The notes under the pieces were generated by a model. It was given only the letters and a program-made list of their open reading frames with translations, was not told the DNA's origin and did not search any database. Shown piece by piece: positions 38,713 through 49,682 of a DNA stretch of 64,000 nucleotides. The position numbers and the translations under genes were made by a program. The DNA is from Uranotaenia lowii (taxonomy: Eukaryota; Arthropoda; Insecta; Diptera; Culicidae): assembly GCF_029784155.1 (NCBI RefSeq), contig NC_073692.1:333331920-333395919 (forward strand), read 5' to 3'. Each line of letters begins with the position of its first letter. The first letter of the stretch is position 1.

Positions 38713-40010
38713 AAGGGTGATACGGTCAAAATTTGGTCAATATCAACATGACATATTTCTTTCAATTTTGCATTTAAAAAACCTGAACACCCCTCATTGA
38801 AGGTGTGTGTGTGTGTAGAATGTTGCACCTATTTTGATTTTGGAATTCACTCTTCAGTTGTCAAAATGCCGTCCAAGGAAGAAGAGCAGCGTATCAAAAT
38901 TTTGCTCGCGCATCGCGAAAATCCGAGCTACTCGCACGCAAAGCTGGCAAAATCGCTAAAAGTTGCCAAATCAACCGTAACAAATGTAATTAAAGTGTTT
39001 GGGGAACGTTTGTCGACAGCCAGGAAGTCTGGATCGGAGGGAAATCGAAAACCGGAAGCCGCTGAACGACAAAGAGAGTTGCCGGTAGTTTCAAGCGAAA
39101 CCCTAACCTCTCTCTCCGAGATGCCGCAAATAAGCTGGGTATATCGTCTACAACCGTGCATCGAGCCAAAAAACGAGCCGGACTATCGACTTACAAGAAA
39201 AAAGTGACTCCAAATCGCGATGATAATCAAAATACGACGGCCAAAGCGCGATCCAGGAGGCTTTACACGACGACGCTGACGAAGTTTGACTGCGTGGTAA
39301 TGGACGACGAAACCTACGTCAAAGCCGACTACAAGCAGCTTCCGGGACAGGAGTTTTATACGACAAAAGGAAGGGGAAAGGTAGCAGATATTTTCAAGCA
39401 CATGAAACTGTCAAATTTCGCGAAGAAATATCTGGTTTGGCAAGCCATCTGTACCTGTGGCTTGAAAAGCAGCATTTTCATAGCTTCCGGGACTGTCAAC
39501 CAAGAAATTTACGTGGAAGAGTGTTTGAATAAACGTCTGCTGCCTTTCCTGAAGAAACACGGTTGTTCCGTACTGTTTTGGCCGGATTTGGCATCATGCC
39601 ATTACGGTTAAAAGGCCATGGAGTGGTACGCCGCCAACAACGTGCAGGTGGTTCCCAAGGACAAGAACCCTTCCAACACGCCAGAGCTCCGCTCAATTGA
39701 GAAATACTGGGCTATTGTCAAGCGGAACCTAAAGAAGACCAAAAAAACTGCTAAGGACGAGCAGCAGTTCAAGGCAAACTGGCTTTCTGCGGCGAAGAAG
39801 GTGGACAAGGTGGCTGTACAAAATCTGATGGCAGGGGTTAAGCGTAAGGCCCGGCAATTCGGATTTGGAAAAGCGGAAGCCTCACTGAATATTTTTCCTG
39901 AATTTAAGCTTATTAATCTTGAAAACAAATTTGATTTGATTTTTTAAATAAACGATTTCACCAATTTACACGCGTTTTCCCGCGACCAAATTTTGACCGT
40001 TATCGTATGT
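38713..40010 (+). mobile_element. ITmD37E Tc1/mariner-type transposon, copy 1
   Basis: The left inverted repeat starts AAGGGTGATACGGTCAAAAT directly after a TA (38711-38712). The right end (GACCAAATTTTGACCG, about 39984-40000) is degenerate, with an inserted T and loss of the final CACCCTT, so the exact boundary is uncertain by about 10 bp. The element is about 1.3 kb with one transposase gene. It is collinear with, and very similar to, copy 2 at 52021-53291, which lies in the opposite orientation. Confidence 0.92.
38866..39947 (+). pseudogene. ITmD37E transposase (broken), copy 1
   Basis: The product would be a DD37E transposase that cuts and pastes the element at TA sites. The start is taken at ATG 38866 (MPSKEEEQRIKIL); an upstream in-frame ATG at 38797 is less likely by comparison with the family. 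An N-terminal helix-turn-helix (SYSHAKLAKSLKVAKSTVTN) is followed by the catalytic region: first Asp in VVMDDETYVKAD, second in FWPDLASCHYG, Glu in PELRSIEKYW, with 37 residues between the last two. Defects: an extra TC in a CTCT run at about 39110 shifts the frame, restored only by reading the downstream frame, and a TAA stands eight codons after the second Asp (39609-39611). It is non-functional as read. Confidence 0.92.
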
Positions 40011-41678
40011 ATACGTGCTGTTTATTAGTCAATGTTATTTTTTACTGAAATTGCCAATCGAAAAATCTGCGAAAAGAGGGGTTATAATCTCCTTTTTCAA
40101 TTTTACCCGGGATCCCAGGAATTCCCGGGAAAGGATGATCAGATTTCCCGATTTCCGGGAACGAGGAAAGGCCGCGAAACAGACATCCTATAAATAATAT
40201 AGGAAAAATTATAAATATTTTATCGAAATTTCAGCTTCTGTGGGTATTTTTTAATGGTTTTTACGCTTGATGGAGGGGTGATCACCCCGAACACCCCTCC
40301 CCCCCACGTAGGACCACGCATGGTACGGTACAGTATTGAATATTATTTAGTTCTTTTTTCTCTTTAATTCCTCAATTTGAAGAAAACAGTAGTAAACAAA
40401 AGGTAAACAAGAATAAATTGAGCTAGAAATCGGTGAACTCTACCGCTCATTATTTTGTAATCATGCGTCATTCCCTGGTCTATCGTCTATTACATGATTA
40501 GTAAACAAACAGTTCACCTGACATGATCTACTCAAGCGGTACTTGAATGCAGACACACTGTGGTTTATATTTCAATCAATCGTGTGTCCTAATAGGAACG
40601 TTTTGCGTATATTTTTGTCATAGACCTCGTCAAAGCTGTGCCTATCATTGTTGTCGAAGGTCCTTCGTATTTATGTTTCAAACAAAGCAATTTATTTTAT
40701 TGATTTTATTGCTGGTAACGATTCAGCTTCTGGTTGCTGCTACTGAATAGGATTTATTTTATAGGTATTCTCATTCACATCCTACAACTTCTGGCAAAAG
40801 CGAACGTTCGGAATAAATCACCAATCGGTGCGTTCCCATGAAGCCGATTTGTTATAGAGTAGTTTTAAGAATAACTTAGGCCTTGCCTTTGCTTTTGGTG
40901 CTACTGTTGCTTCCTTACTTACTGAGTTGCCGTTCTACTTTGCATAGTGGGTTGTGCGAATGTTCTTTTATCCGCGCGCTGAGCTAAGCTGAGCAACAGG
41001 GCCTGGCCACTGGAAACGGCCATCATCTATCAACGGTTATACAGCATGGGCTAGTTGGGATGGAAAAACCGACCGATTGTGGGTGGCACTAATTTCGTGC
41101 TTCCACCATTATTGTTGCTGCTGTTTGTTGCCCTCGAGCACACTTGGCAGGTATGGTTATGGTGCTGTGTTCTGCTTTAGCTTTTCGTAAGCCTCTGCCG
41201 GCCGTATCGAATCCGAGGATTGGAAACGGATCGATCGATATGAGCCGTGATTTGCGTGCTGCTGTCCTACAAAGATGAGCGAAATCTATTACTGCATTGG
41301 CATCGGGTGGTGGTGTTTTCGGGTTTGGTTGGTTTTTCACTTCCACAATGCATACATTAAAGGTGACAACAATTGACATTGAGAAGCGTGACACCTTGAT
41401 GAAGTTTCATCGAAGGCGTTGGGTATTCAAAAGTCATATAAGTTTCATTTCAATGCAATGTATTTTAACGTCAACTGACCTCTGAAACAAAGTTTTAAAC
41501 CTGCAATAAAATGACTCTCTAATAGTTTATATGGATGACCCCTTTTGCCCACCCCTAACCTAAAATTTGATACCGAAAATCATTAGCTCGACCTTCTCAC
41601 TCTTATGTAAAATTAAGCATCTCAATCCGAACTTTAATAACGTCATTATCTTTAAAACAGTACTTTGTATGGACGAAC
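40011..41678. other. Non-coding DNA with GC-richer patches
   Basis: At 40105-40165 there is a CCGGGA-rich low-complexity stretch with self-complementary CCCGGGA and TCCCGGG arms. At 40270-40310 a perfect palindrome GGGGTGATCACCCC is followed by a C run and GTAGGACCACG, reminiscent of the ends of the 2.8-kb duplication unit. A GC-richer unique part at 40780-41420 has only short frames on both strands. Confidence 0.3.
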
Positions 41679-41857
41679 CCCTTCACAGTTTGTCTTGAGC
41701 AGCCGAGCTATAAGGTTGTGTTTTTTAATAGTGCTCTAAATCACATTGGTGCTCGCAAGTTTTGGCAGTGTGTAGTTTGGCCTTGAAACTTCTAGTTTGT
41801 GCTGTCGAAAGTTGGACAACGTTGTGTTGTATGTGACTAATCGGAACTTTGAAAATT

Positions 41858-43037
41858 ATGGAGGAAGCCCGTGCAAACTCGCTTAGAGTTCATTTCGGAC
41901 CCGGAAAAATCGAACCAACTGTAAATGGTTTTTTTCCAGTTTATGAAGTCTGAGATGAATGCTGAGCCCTGACAATTTATTGGCCATGTATAAAGAGCCC
42001 AAAGAGCACAGCGTGTATATAAAATTCAAGACGGAAAAGCAATTGAAGGAAACCATACTGCAGCTTCCATCTACAATGCAGTTTGGATATGATGATGGTC
42101 AATCAACTAAGGTGACCATATCTGAAGCGGCCAACATTTTTAAGTATGTCCGGATCTTTAACCTTCCGCCGGAGGTTGAGGACCAAGAAATCTCGGAAGT
42201 GCTATCTAAATACGGAACAATTCATCGGATGGTGAAAGAAAAGTACGGCGCGGACACTGGCTTTCCAATATGGACGTCAGTAAGGGGAGTGCATATGGAG
42301 ATACAGAAGGAAATTCCAGCAACTTTGCACGTCCGAAATTTCCAGGCACTAATTTACTACGAGGGACTGATGAACAAGTGTTTCGTATGCGGAGGCAAGG
42401 ACCATATCAAAGCACAATGCCCCAAACGAGGCATTAACATCAACGATCGTTTGAACCAAAATGCTCCAGCACGCTATAGTGATGTCGCAGCTAGCACCAG
42501 CCGTTGGTTCCAAACCGCAAAACCAACGTGGATAACCAAAGTGATGGTATGATCGTTCTGGGGAAGGTGTTGGAGAAGAAAAATTCGAACCCGAATAGCC
42601 AGCCGAAGCTGATAGATGTACCGAAGCCGAATGATGAGCCGAAACCGGTTGAGGAGCCGAAGACGATGGTGCCGACCACGACTGCTGTACCGGAAGTGTT
42701 CGGTGCAACAAAACAAATGGTCACTCAATAAACGGAGGATGAACAACAACGGGAGGATGATGGTGGCCGAGACAGCGAAGATGTTTCTGATAGCGAATTG
42801 TCGGAATCCAACGATGCCGAGATGACCGATGGTTTGGAGGAAACGAAAAACAGCAAAGGTAGGAAAAGGAAGACTCGAAATTTGCCAACTGTATCCGAAA
42901 ACTCAACCGAGTCAGATTTGGGTACATCTCCCGGTAAGTCAACGGCAAAAATATCATCGTCTCAGAGTATGATAACACGTGGTAGATCGAAGCAGCAGAA
43001 GATAGCAGCGGGTAATAAAACGTCTTCGTCGCAGTAG
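41858..43037 (+). pseudogene. LINE ORF1 (nucleic-acid-binding protein), broken
   Basis: ORF1 products of this group bind the element RNA. The start is the ATG at 41858 (MEEARANSLRVHFGPGK). The frame breaks near a T run at about 41928 and again near 41970, continues to 42552, shifts at about 42500-42550, meets a TAA at 42729, and remains readable to 43037. Visible parts: a middle region like YVRIFNLPPEVEDQEISEVL, then a CCHC knuckle CFVCGGKDHIKAQC (42379-42420), then a low-complexity tail rich in Lys, Pro, Glu and Ser. At least three frameshifts and one stop make it a pseudogene. Confidence 0.85.
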
Positions 43038-43291
43038 GATATTTTTTTTTATTATTACCTATTAAAGTTTTTCTTCTTAGTTTTATTTTTCTTTTGATTT
43101 TGTTTTTAAAGTTAGGTAATGTTAATTAAAAAGTAGGGATAGGTTTTTTTTTATCTTTCTATTTCAATTTTTATTCTATTTTTATTTTTTATTTTATTTT
43201 TATTTTTCATTTTCTTTTTGTTGATATTTTTTTTTCTTTAAACAATCAATTAGTTTAGTGATATTTTTGAATTTTTTAAAATTTAATTATT
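43038..43291 (+). other. T-rich inter-ORF spacer of the LINE
   Basis: A 254-bp stretch almost entirely of T with scattered A separates ORF1 from ORF2. No signal for internal initiation is recognisable. Confidence 0.5.
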
Positions 43292-46200
43292 ATGAATTTT
43301 ATCATAAAAGTAGCGACTGTTAATTTAAACAGCACGAGAACAGCTATTTACCAAAATCTTTTAAAGGACTTTATTTGGAACAACGATATAGATTTAATTT
43401 TTCTACAAGAGCTAAGCTATGGGAACTTCTCTTTTATCCCTTCTCATTTTGCGATTTTGAATGTTAATGACCAAAACACGGGAACCGGTATTTTAGTTCG
43501 AAAATTATTCGAGCAAAGCAATATTATTCTGGATCCTAATGGAAGAGTATCTTCGCTGGTTGTTGATGGCATAAATTATGTCAATGTTTACGCTTTTTCT
43601 GGAAACAATAAGTATAAAGAAAGAGAAAAATTGTTCATAGAAGATTTACCTGTGCATTTCAGTAAACCTGGGGCCTTTTACTCAGTACTTGGGGGTGACT
43701 TTAACTGCATTATCAATCAATTTGATTCGAATAGTAGCTCTCGATGTTTCTCAGTGAGTTTGAAACGAGTCGTTGACGCTTTAGATATGAAGGATGTTTT
43801 AGTTCATTTAAAAAGGAATACATACACTTTTACCCGAGGTTTTTCCCTTTCAAGACTTGATAGATTCTATGTTTCTTCTCAATTTGTTCCATCAGTGATT
43901 GATGCTGAAACTATCCCAGTTCCCTTCTCAGATCACTGTGCGGTCATTATCAAGATAAAAATTAACCAAAGTTGTTTACCTATTGTTGGCAGGAGTTACT
44001 GGAAAATTAATAGAAATTTGTTGAGAAATGAAGAAATATCTGATATCATCGAAAGCCAATATTTAAATTTGAAATCAAGGTCATTGTATTGTACTAATCG
44101 TTATGAATGGTGGTGTAACTTGGTTAAAGTTAAAATCAAACAAATTTTCAAAAATGAAAACTGGAAACAGAACCAATTAGTTAATCAGGAGAAGAGTTAC
44201 TTCATTAATAGTTTAAACACTTTGCAAATTCGTAAGAATGAGGGACATATCGTAGACAAAGACATTCATATAGTCAAATCAAGATTAATGGAATTAGAAG
44301 CGAAAAGAATAAAAGACTGTTGTCATATATCTGAAGCTTTTGGAATTATCCAAAATGAAAAAATAGGTCTGCACAAATTCAAAAATATTCTAGTTCTCAT
44401 TTCTTAAAATTGTTAAAAAACAACGAAATTACCAGTAATCCATCCATTCTTAAAGAAATTATTTTTACCCACTATTCAAAGCAATTTGCTGATTATGATC
44501 CATCCTGTAACTTTAAAAGTAATGAAAATCCGGTTAATGATATTTCAAAATGCCTTAACGAAGAACAACAGTCAGATTTAACAAAATTGATAACAGAGGA
44601 AGAAGTTTTTGATACTTTGAAAACATATGCTAAGAAAAAAACGCCAGGAATTGACGGTTTAAGTTACGAATTTTATTTAAAGTATTTCGATTTGATTAAA
44701 GAAGATTTGGTTAAAATATATAATGTTTTTTTATCTGGAAGTGTTCAACCACCTGATGGTTTTGCATCCGGTGTGATTACTTTGATTCATAAAGGAGGAT
44801 CAAAACATGAATTAGATAATTTCAGACCAATAAGCCTTCTCAACTGCGATTTTAAATTATTCACCAAGATCATTGCAAATAGAATAGCCTTAGTTACAGA
44901 TTCTATTTTAGGTCCAGAACAATCAGCTTGTCGGAAAGATCGATCATGTATAAGTAACTTAATGGATATAAGAAGGATTATTATGAAAGCAAATGAAACG
45001 GCTAAATTAAAAGGAGCAATTGTCAGTATTGATCTACAAAAAGCATTTGATAATGTAAACCATGATTTTTTTTGGGATGTTTTAAACAAATTTCGTTTTC
45101 CTTTAAGTCTTATCAATTGCATTAAGGGGGGGGGGGGGGGGGGGGGTAGGGTCTAACGGGTATAAAAAAACACCATTTTCACGATTTTTTTCTAAAGCTA
45201 TCGTTCAAACAAATGTATTCAAATTTTTTGCATCATACAAAGCATTGTTAAAAGCACATTCAGTAATTTTTTCGTAGAAAAATATTAAAAAATGAGCCGG
45301 TGACGGAGCACTTTCGAGGATGCCTTTTAGAAAACAGGATTTGCGGTGGACACTGTATCTCAGCACAGAATCATCTGAAGTCAAAAAACCAGAGCAAAAT
45401 ATTTTTAATAGATGTTTTTCTGGACCCCAACGTTTTTATTTAACTTAAAAAAATTTTTATGAAATTTTTATGGCTGTTTGAAGTAAAAACTACGATTTTT
45501 CACGAAAAAATCCGCCATTTTTCACCTGTAAAATCTCCCCAAACTAAAGAAAACAAAAAAGAAAAACGTTGGGGTCTGGTATTTTATATGTAGAAAATAT
45601 GCTCCAAATTTGAAAAGAATCGGATAAGTAGTTTTCAGATGACGATGTCCACGGACTTTAAAAATGTGCTTTCGAGAAAAACGCGTTTGAAGTTTCTGCT
45701 CTTGCTTTCTTGCAGTATTAGATAGTAGGAGATAAAGGCCTATAATTTCTTCAGTTTTGCTTCAATTGACTTGAAAATTTGACACAACATTCTTGAAATG
45801 TTTTACAATAAGAAAATAAAAAAATAAAAAAATCGATTTTTTGAAAGTGTTAGACCCTACCCCCCCCCTTAAAAACCTTTATAAAGATGCTTCATCAAAA
45901 ATTTTATTTAATGGATTTATGACTAATGAGTTTAGAATCAAGCGTTCTGTTCGACAAGGGTGCCCCTTGAGTATGCTACTATTCGTTTTATATATTGAAC
46001 CACTGCTAAGACAAATAGACAAAGAAATTTCTGGAATTTTGATATATAATAAGTTTGTTAAAACTGTGGCCTATGCTGACGATATCAACATTTTTATAAA
46101 AAATGGCAATGAATTTGACATGCTAAATCGCTGTTTTGCAAATTTTGAAACTTTTGGTAGGATTAAAATCAATTTGAAAAAATCAATTTTTCTTAGATTA

Positions 46201-47290
46201 AACAAATGCAATCTAGGACCCCAACTGATTAAGGAAGTTAACTCTTTGAAAATTTTAGGTGTTGAATTTTGCTGTAAAATTTTGGATATTATTAATTTAA
46301 ATTATGATCGAATTATTAAAAACATAAAGTATTTTTTCTATTTACATGGATCGAGAAATCTTAATTTGTATCAAAAATGATGGCTTATTAACGCTTTTGT
46401 GTTATCCAAGCTCTGGTATATGGCCCAAATCTTTCCTCCTAACAACAAACATATAGCAGTTATAAAATCAGAAGTCGAAAAATTTGTGTGGGCTGGATAT
46501 ATTTTTAAGGTAAATAGGGATCAATTATATCTAAGCTGTACTGATGGAGGTTTGAGTCTTGTAGATCATGAGTCTAAAATAATGGCTTTATTTGCGAAAA
46601 ATTTGAAGACTAAAGATGCAAACAACATAATGACAGAAAATTACATTCTAAGTTATTCCAAACCCCACATACTTCCTGTCTCCTTAAGAAACAGTATTGA
46701 AGTAGCTAAAACTATAGTTGCAAACCCAGATTTAGTAGAATGTGCTCAGATATATACAGATGTACTAAATAGAAAAAAATATTGTCCCAAAAGTAAAATT
46801 AGATCATCCCCATATTCACTGGGATATAGTTTGGAAAAATTGTCATCAAAAATATCTATCATCTGAGGACCGAGCTAGGATTTTTGTATTCTGTAACGAT
46901 ATTGTACCAAATCGAGAGAAGCTTTTTGCTTATGGTGTTGGAAATTTGGTTGATGGTAATTGTCAAAGGTGCTCCATGGCTGATAATAATTATCACAGGC
47001 TTGCTGAATGCACAGAAGCTAAAAAAGTGTCAGATTGGATAAAAGAAATGATCTGGAAAAGGTGTAAAATGAAAATTAATAATGTAGAAGATCTTCTCTT
47101 AAAAGAAGTGGATCCGAATAATAAGAACGAAAAGGCTGCTATGTGGTTTTGTAGCAAAGCAATGACGCATTGCTTTAAATTCTTTCCGAATGCTTCATTG
47201 TACCAATTAAAAAGAGATATGCGCAATTTAAAATGGGAAAATCGAGAAGTGTTTGAAAAAGAATTTGGAGATCGTTTGAATTGCTTTTAA
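43292..47290 (+). pseudogene. LINE ORF2 (endonuclease/reverse transcriptase), broken
   Basis: The enzyme would nick target DNA and copy the element RNA. It starts at ATG 43292 with an AP-type endonuclease (KVATVNLNSTR, DLIFLQELS, GGDFNC, FSDHCAV; about residues 1-230). After a frameshift near 44390 the reverse transcriptase follows: FRPISLLNC (about 44821), SIDLQKAFDNVNH with the first catalytic Asp, then the MITE insertion, then VRQGCPLSMLLF and the catalytic YADD (46072-46083). Further defects are a TGA at 46378 and a frameshift near 46830. The C-terminus carries a CCHC-like CQRCSMADNNYHRLAEC. Catalytic residues are kept, but the gene cannot be translated through. Confidence 0.9.
45126..45868. 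mobile_element. TTAA-type (piggyBac-like) MITE inside LINE ORF2
   Basis: TTAA is duplicated at 45122-45125 and 45869-45872. Removing the insert and one TTAA rejoins the reverse-transcriptase codons for NCIK and NLYKD in frame. The termini are inverted: a 21-G run then TAGGGTCTAAC on the left, and GTTAGACCCTA then a 9-C run on the right. The 743-bp interior is non-coding. TTAA duplication is the signature of piggyBac-type transposition, so a piggyBac-like transposase in trans is inferred. The copy at 26152-26877 is in reverse orientation. Confidence 0.92.
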
Positions 47291-47401
47291 TTGTATGTGT
47301 AAAGAAAAAGGTTAGCTTAGGATGTGAGGCTGGATAATTATTGTAAATAAGTTGTAAGGTTTTTTTAATTTAAAAAAAAAGAAAAGAAAAAAAACCCTTC
47401 A

Positions 47402-48093
47402 AAAGGGGTCATCCAATCATGCTGATGCCAATGAGCGCTACGCTAAATTTCAGATCTCTTTGTCCTAAGACTACTGAGTTTATTTCGGAAAAACTAGCAA
47501 AAAAAAACAAAACACAAACGGAAATAACTTTTTACACAAATAGATGGAAGCTATAAGAAAGAATGACTTTTCTTATTTAACCAAAACTTGTAACTTAATG
47601 CAACTTTTACTCTGAAAATGTCAAAACTTTTATCTGCATTGATTTTTAATTTTTTTTTTTTGAAAATTATTCAAATCTCTCCACTCTCCTTTCAACAATG
47701 AAAGGGAGGTCAAATATAAGGAATTTCTGCAAAGAACTTCAAGTTTCATTGAGATCCTGTATGTGTTTGTGTTGGTAAAGCATCCAAATAAGTTAAAACT
47801 TATAATACAATACAATTAATCATCTTATGATGTAATTAAATTAATTATAAATTGTATGTGATTAACCTTATTTAATTTAAGTTTGAATGGGAGCCCCTCC
47901 CCTTTTCCTGTGAGTCGAAGCAGTTTGAAAGTAATATCAAAACCATCTCCGACCCTACTCTAAAACTCTCATACTCTAAGTTTCACTTTAGTAGTTTTCG
48001 AGTATATTGGAAACCGACAGACAAACAAACAACCATTTTTTTCATATAGATGAAAGAAGGGTGGATAGATAGTCATTAGTTTCAGGTCGAGGA
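47402..48093. repeat. Non-coding DNA with a SINE 3'-end fragment
   Basis: At 47727-47771, AGTTTCATTGAGATCCTGTA and its surroundings match the 3' end of the SINE at 29.2-29.4 kb. The tRNA-like head is not visible here, so this is a truncated or very diverged copy. A further GC-richer stretch at 47885-48035 ends in a short CAGACAAACAAACAA repeat and may be another retroposon 3' end. No gene. Confidence 0.4.
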
Positions 48094-49682
48094 CACAGTG
48101 AGCACGAAGCGAACTGCGAAGCGAATTTCCATTACGCGCGAAAAACCGCTCCTCATTGAATTGAAACCCGTTGAAAAAAAACATTGACCGGCCACAGTTC
48201 AAGCAAATATTCGCGCGAATAACCGGCTCGATCGCGCGAATTAATCCAGTTTATCCGGACATACACTGAAAATATTCTCTTGGGTATTTTTAATCGCAAG
48301 TGATGATTTCGAAAAAATCGTTTTTCAAAAGTTTGTTTATTTGTTTATCATAGCCTTTCCTCGATTGTTTATGAAAAAGCGTGATTTCTTAACGCGGTTT
48401 TTGCAAATAACGTGCCTTCAGTCTTTTTCAATGGAAACAAATTGGAACTGGTAATAAAAGACCTGGCATGAAACCCCCACAAATTGTTAGTAGGGTGAAG
48501 GGGCGGAACGGATAAATGTTGAAAAACGTTGTTCGACGCCATCTTGAAATTCAATATGGCGGCTTCTGCTCAACTTTAAAATGCTAGGAGTGACTGAAAA
48601 GCACATGAAACCTCCACAATATGAGTATTGGATGGAAGTAAAAATAATATGAATAATTTTTGGTGAAACGGATCAATAAGTAGAAGTCAAATTTCGCTGA
48701 CGGACGCCATCTCAAAAATAAAGATGGCGGTTTCGCTTAACTTCAAAATGTAGCATAACCCATCCACTATTTGCGTGATGAGTAAAAGGGCTCAAAAAGT
48801 AGATGAAAAATAACTGGCAAAATATTATCAAAAATTTTGAAAAATCTGAAAAAAGAATTGAATGAAATATGGCCAATGTTATAAAAATAAGACAAAATAG
48901 TAAAAAATATAACCAAACTGTGGCAAAAATATGAAAAATCGTAACTTAAAATTGACAATCAAATGACAAAAATGAATGAACTGTGACAAAAATATGACAA
49001 ACGAAAAAGCACAAAAAGTGACAAATGACAAAACTTTTAATAAAATACAACAAATTTGAAAAAAATGTGTCCAAAAATTTGACAAAAAAACAAGTTTATG
49101 ATAAAAATATGAAAAAAATTTCACAAAAATGACAAATGTGAAAACATATAGCTAAATTATGATAAAAAATTTGACAATTAAATAAAAAAAACTGACAGAC
49201 AATTTTTTTAGAGCTTTGTCAGTTTAATTAAATTTTTGCTATATTTTTCTCATATTTTTGTCATATTTTTATTACATTTGCCATGTTTATCTCATATTTT
49301 TTTTCAAAGTTTCGTAATTTTTTGTCAAAATATTGTTAATGCTATTATTATTTTGTTATATTATATTGTCATAGTTTTGTTAGTTTCTTCATGCGAATTT
49401 GAGTCATTTAAATATTTAAATTCAATTATTTTTATTTAAAAGTTGAGCACAAGCCGCCATATTGGATTTCGAGATGTCATCAGCGTAATTCGACTTCTAC
49501 TAATATTAAGGGTTTTTCATGTGATTTTTAAACATTTAAATCGTTTTGAAGCTAAGTTTTTTTCAGTGTTGAACCGCTTTGCAATTCGCGTACTCTGTGG
49601 CCGGCCTTCAAGAACGAACTTGCAAAATTCATCCGATCAATGAAAATTTCGCTTCGCAGTTTGCTCCGGGCTCACCCTGTTT
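48094..49682. mobile_element. Foldback-like TIR element (1.6 kb)
   Basis: The left end CACAGTGAGCACGAAGCGAA, then CTGCGAAGCGAA, pairs with the right end read on the other strand (ACAGGGTGAGCCCGGAGC, then AAACTGCGAAGCGAA). GGCCGGCCACAG-type blocks further in also pair. Inside the left arm a unit of about 170 bp with GCCATCT and ATGGCGG is present twice (about 48539 and 48708). The centre is a degenerate array of TGACAAAAATATGA-like units that switches to the complementary strand at about 49190-49205. No coding frame or clear target duplication. The CACAGTG start is Transib- or P-like, but the superfamily is undecided. Confidence 0.7.

Larger units (their letters stand above)
41686..47394 (+). 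mobile_element. L1/Tx1-like non-LTR retrotransposon, near full length
   Basis: The order is 5' UTR, ORF1 with a CCHC knuckle, a T-rich spacer, ORF2 with an AP-type endonuclease and reverse transcriptase, a short 3' UTR and an A-rich tail (47372-47394). The 7-bp CCCTTCA occurs at 41679-41685 and at 47395-47401 and is a candidate target duplication, which sets the boundaries; the 5' edge is therefore inferred. Without the MITE inside ORF2 the element is about 4.96 kb. The FRPISLLNCDFKLF and TRGFSLSRLDRFY motifs place it nearest the L1/Tx1 group rather than Jockey or RTE. Confidence 0.85.

Noticed and set aside
38797..38865. Upstream ATG as the true transposase start
   Set aside because: The extra N-terminal residues are Cys/Val-rich, encoded partly by a GT microsatellite, and precede the well-formed MPSK start shared by both copies.
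42349..42978. Several minus-strand frames of 77-120 codons opposite LINE ORF1
   Set aside because: Shadows of the low-complexity Lys/Pro/Glu coding sequence on the other strand.
44410..45156. Apparent separate gene ending in a glycine run
   Set aside because: It is the continuation of LINE ORF2 after a frameshift. The Gly run is translation of the G homopolymer at the MITE end.
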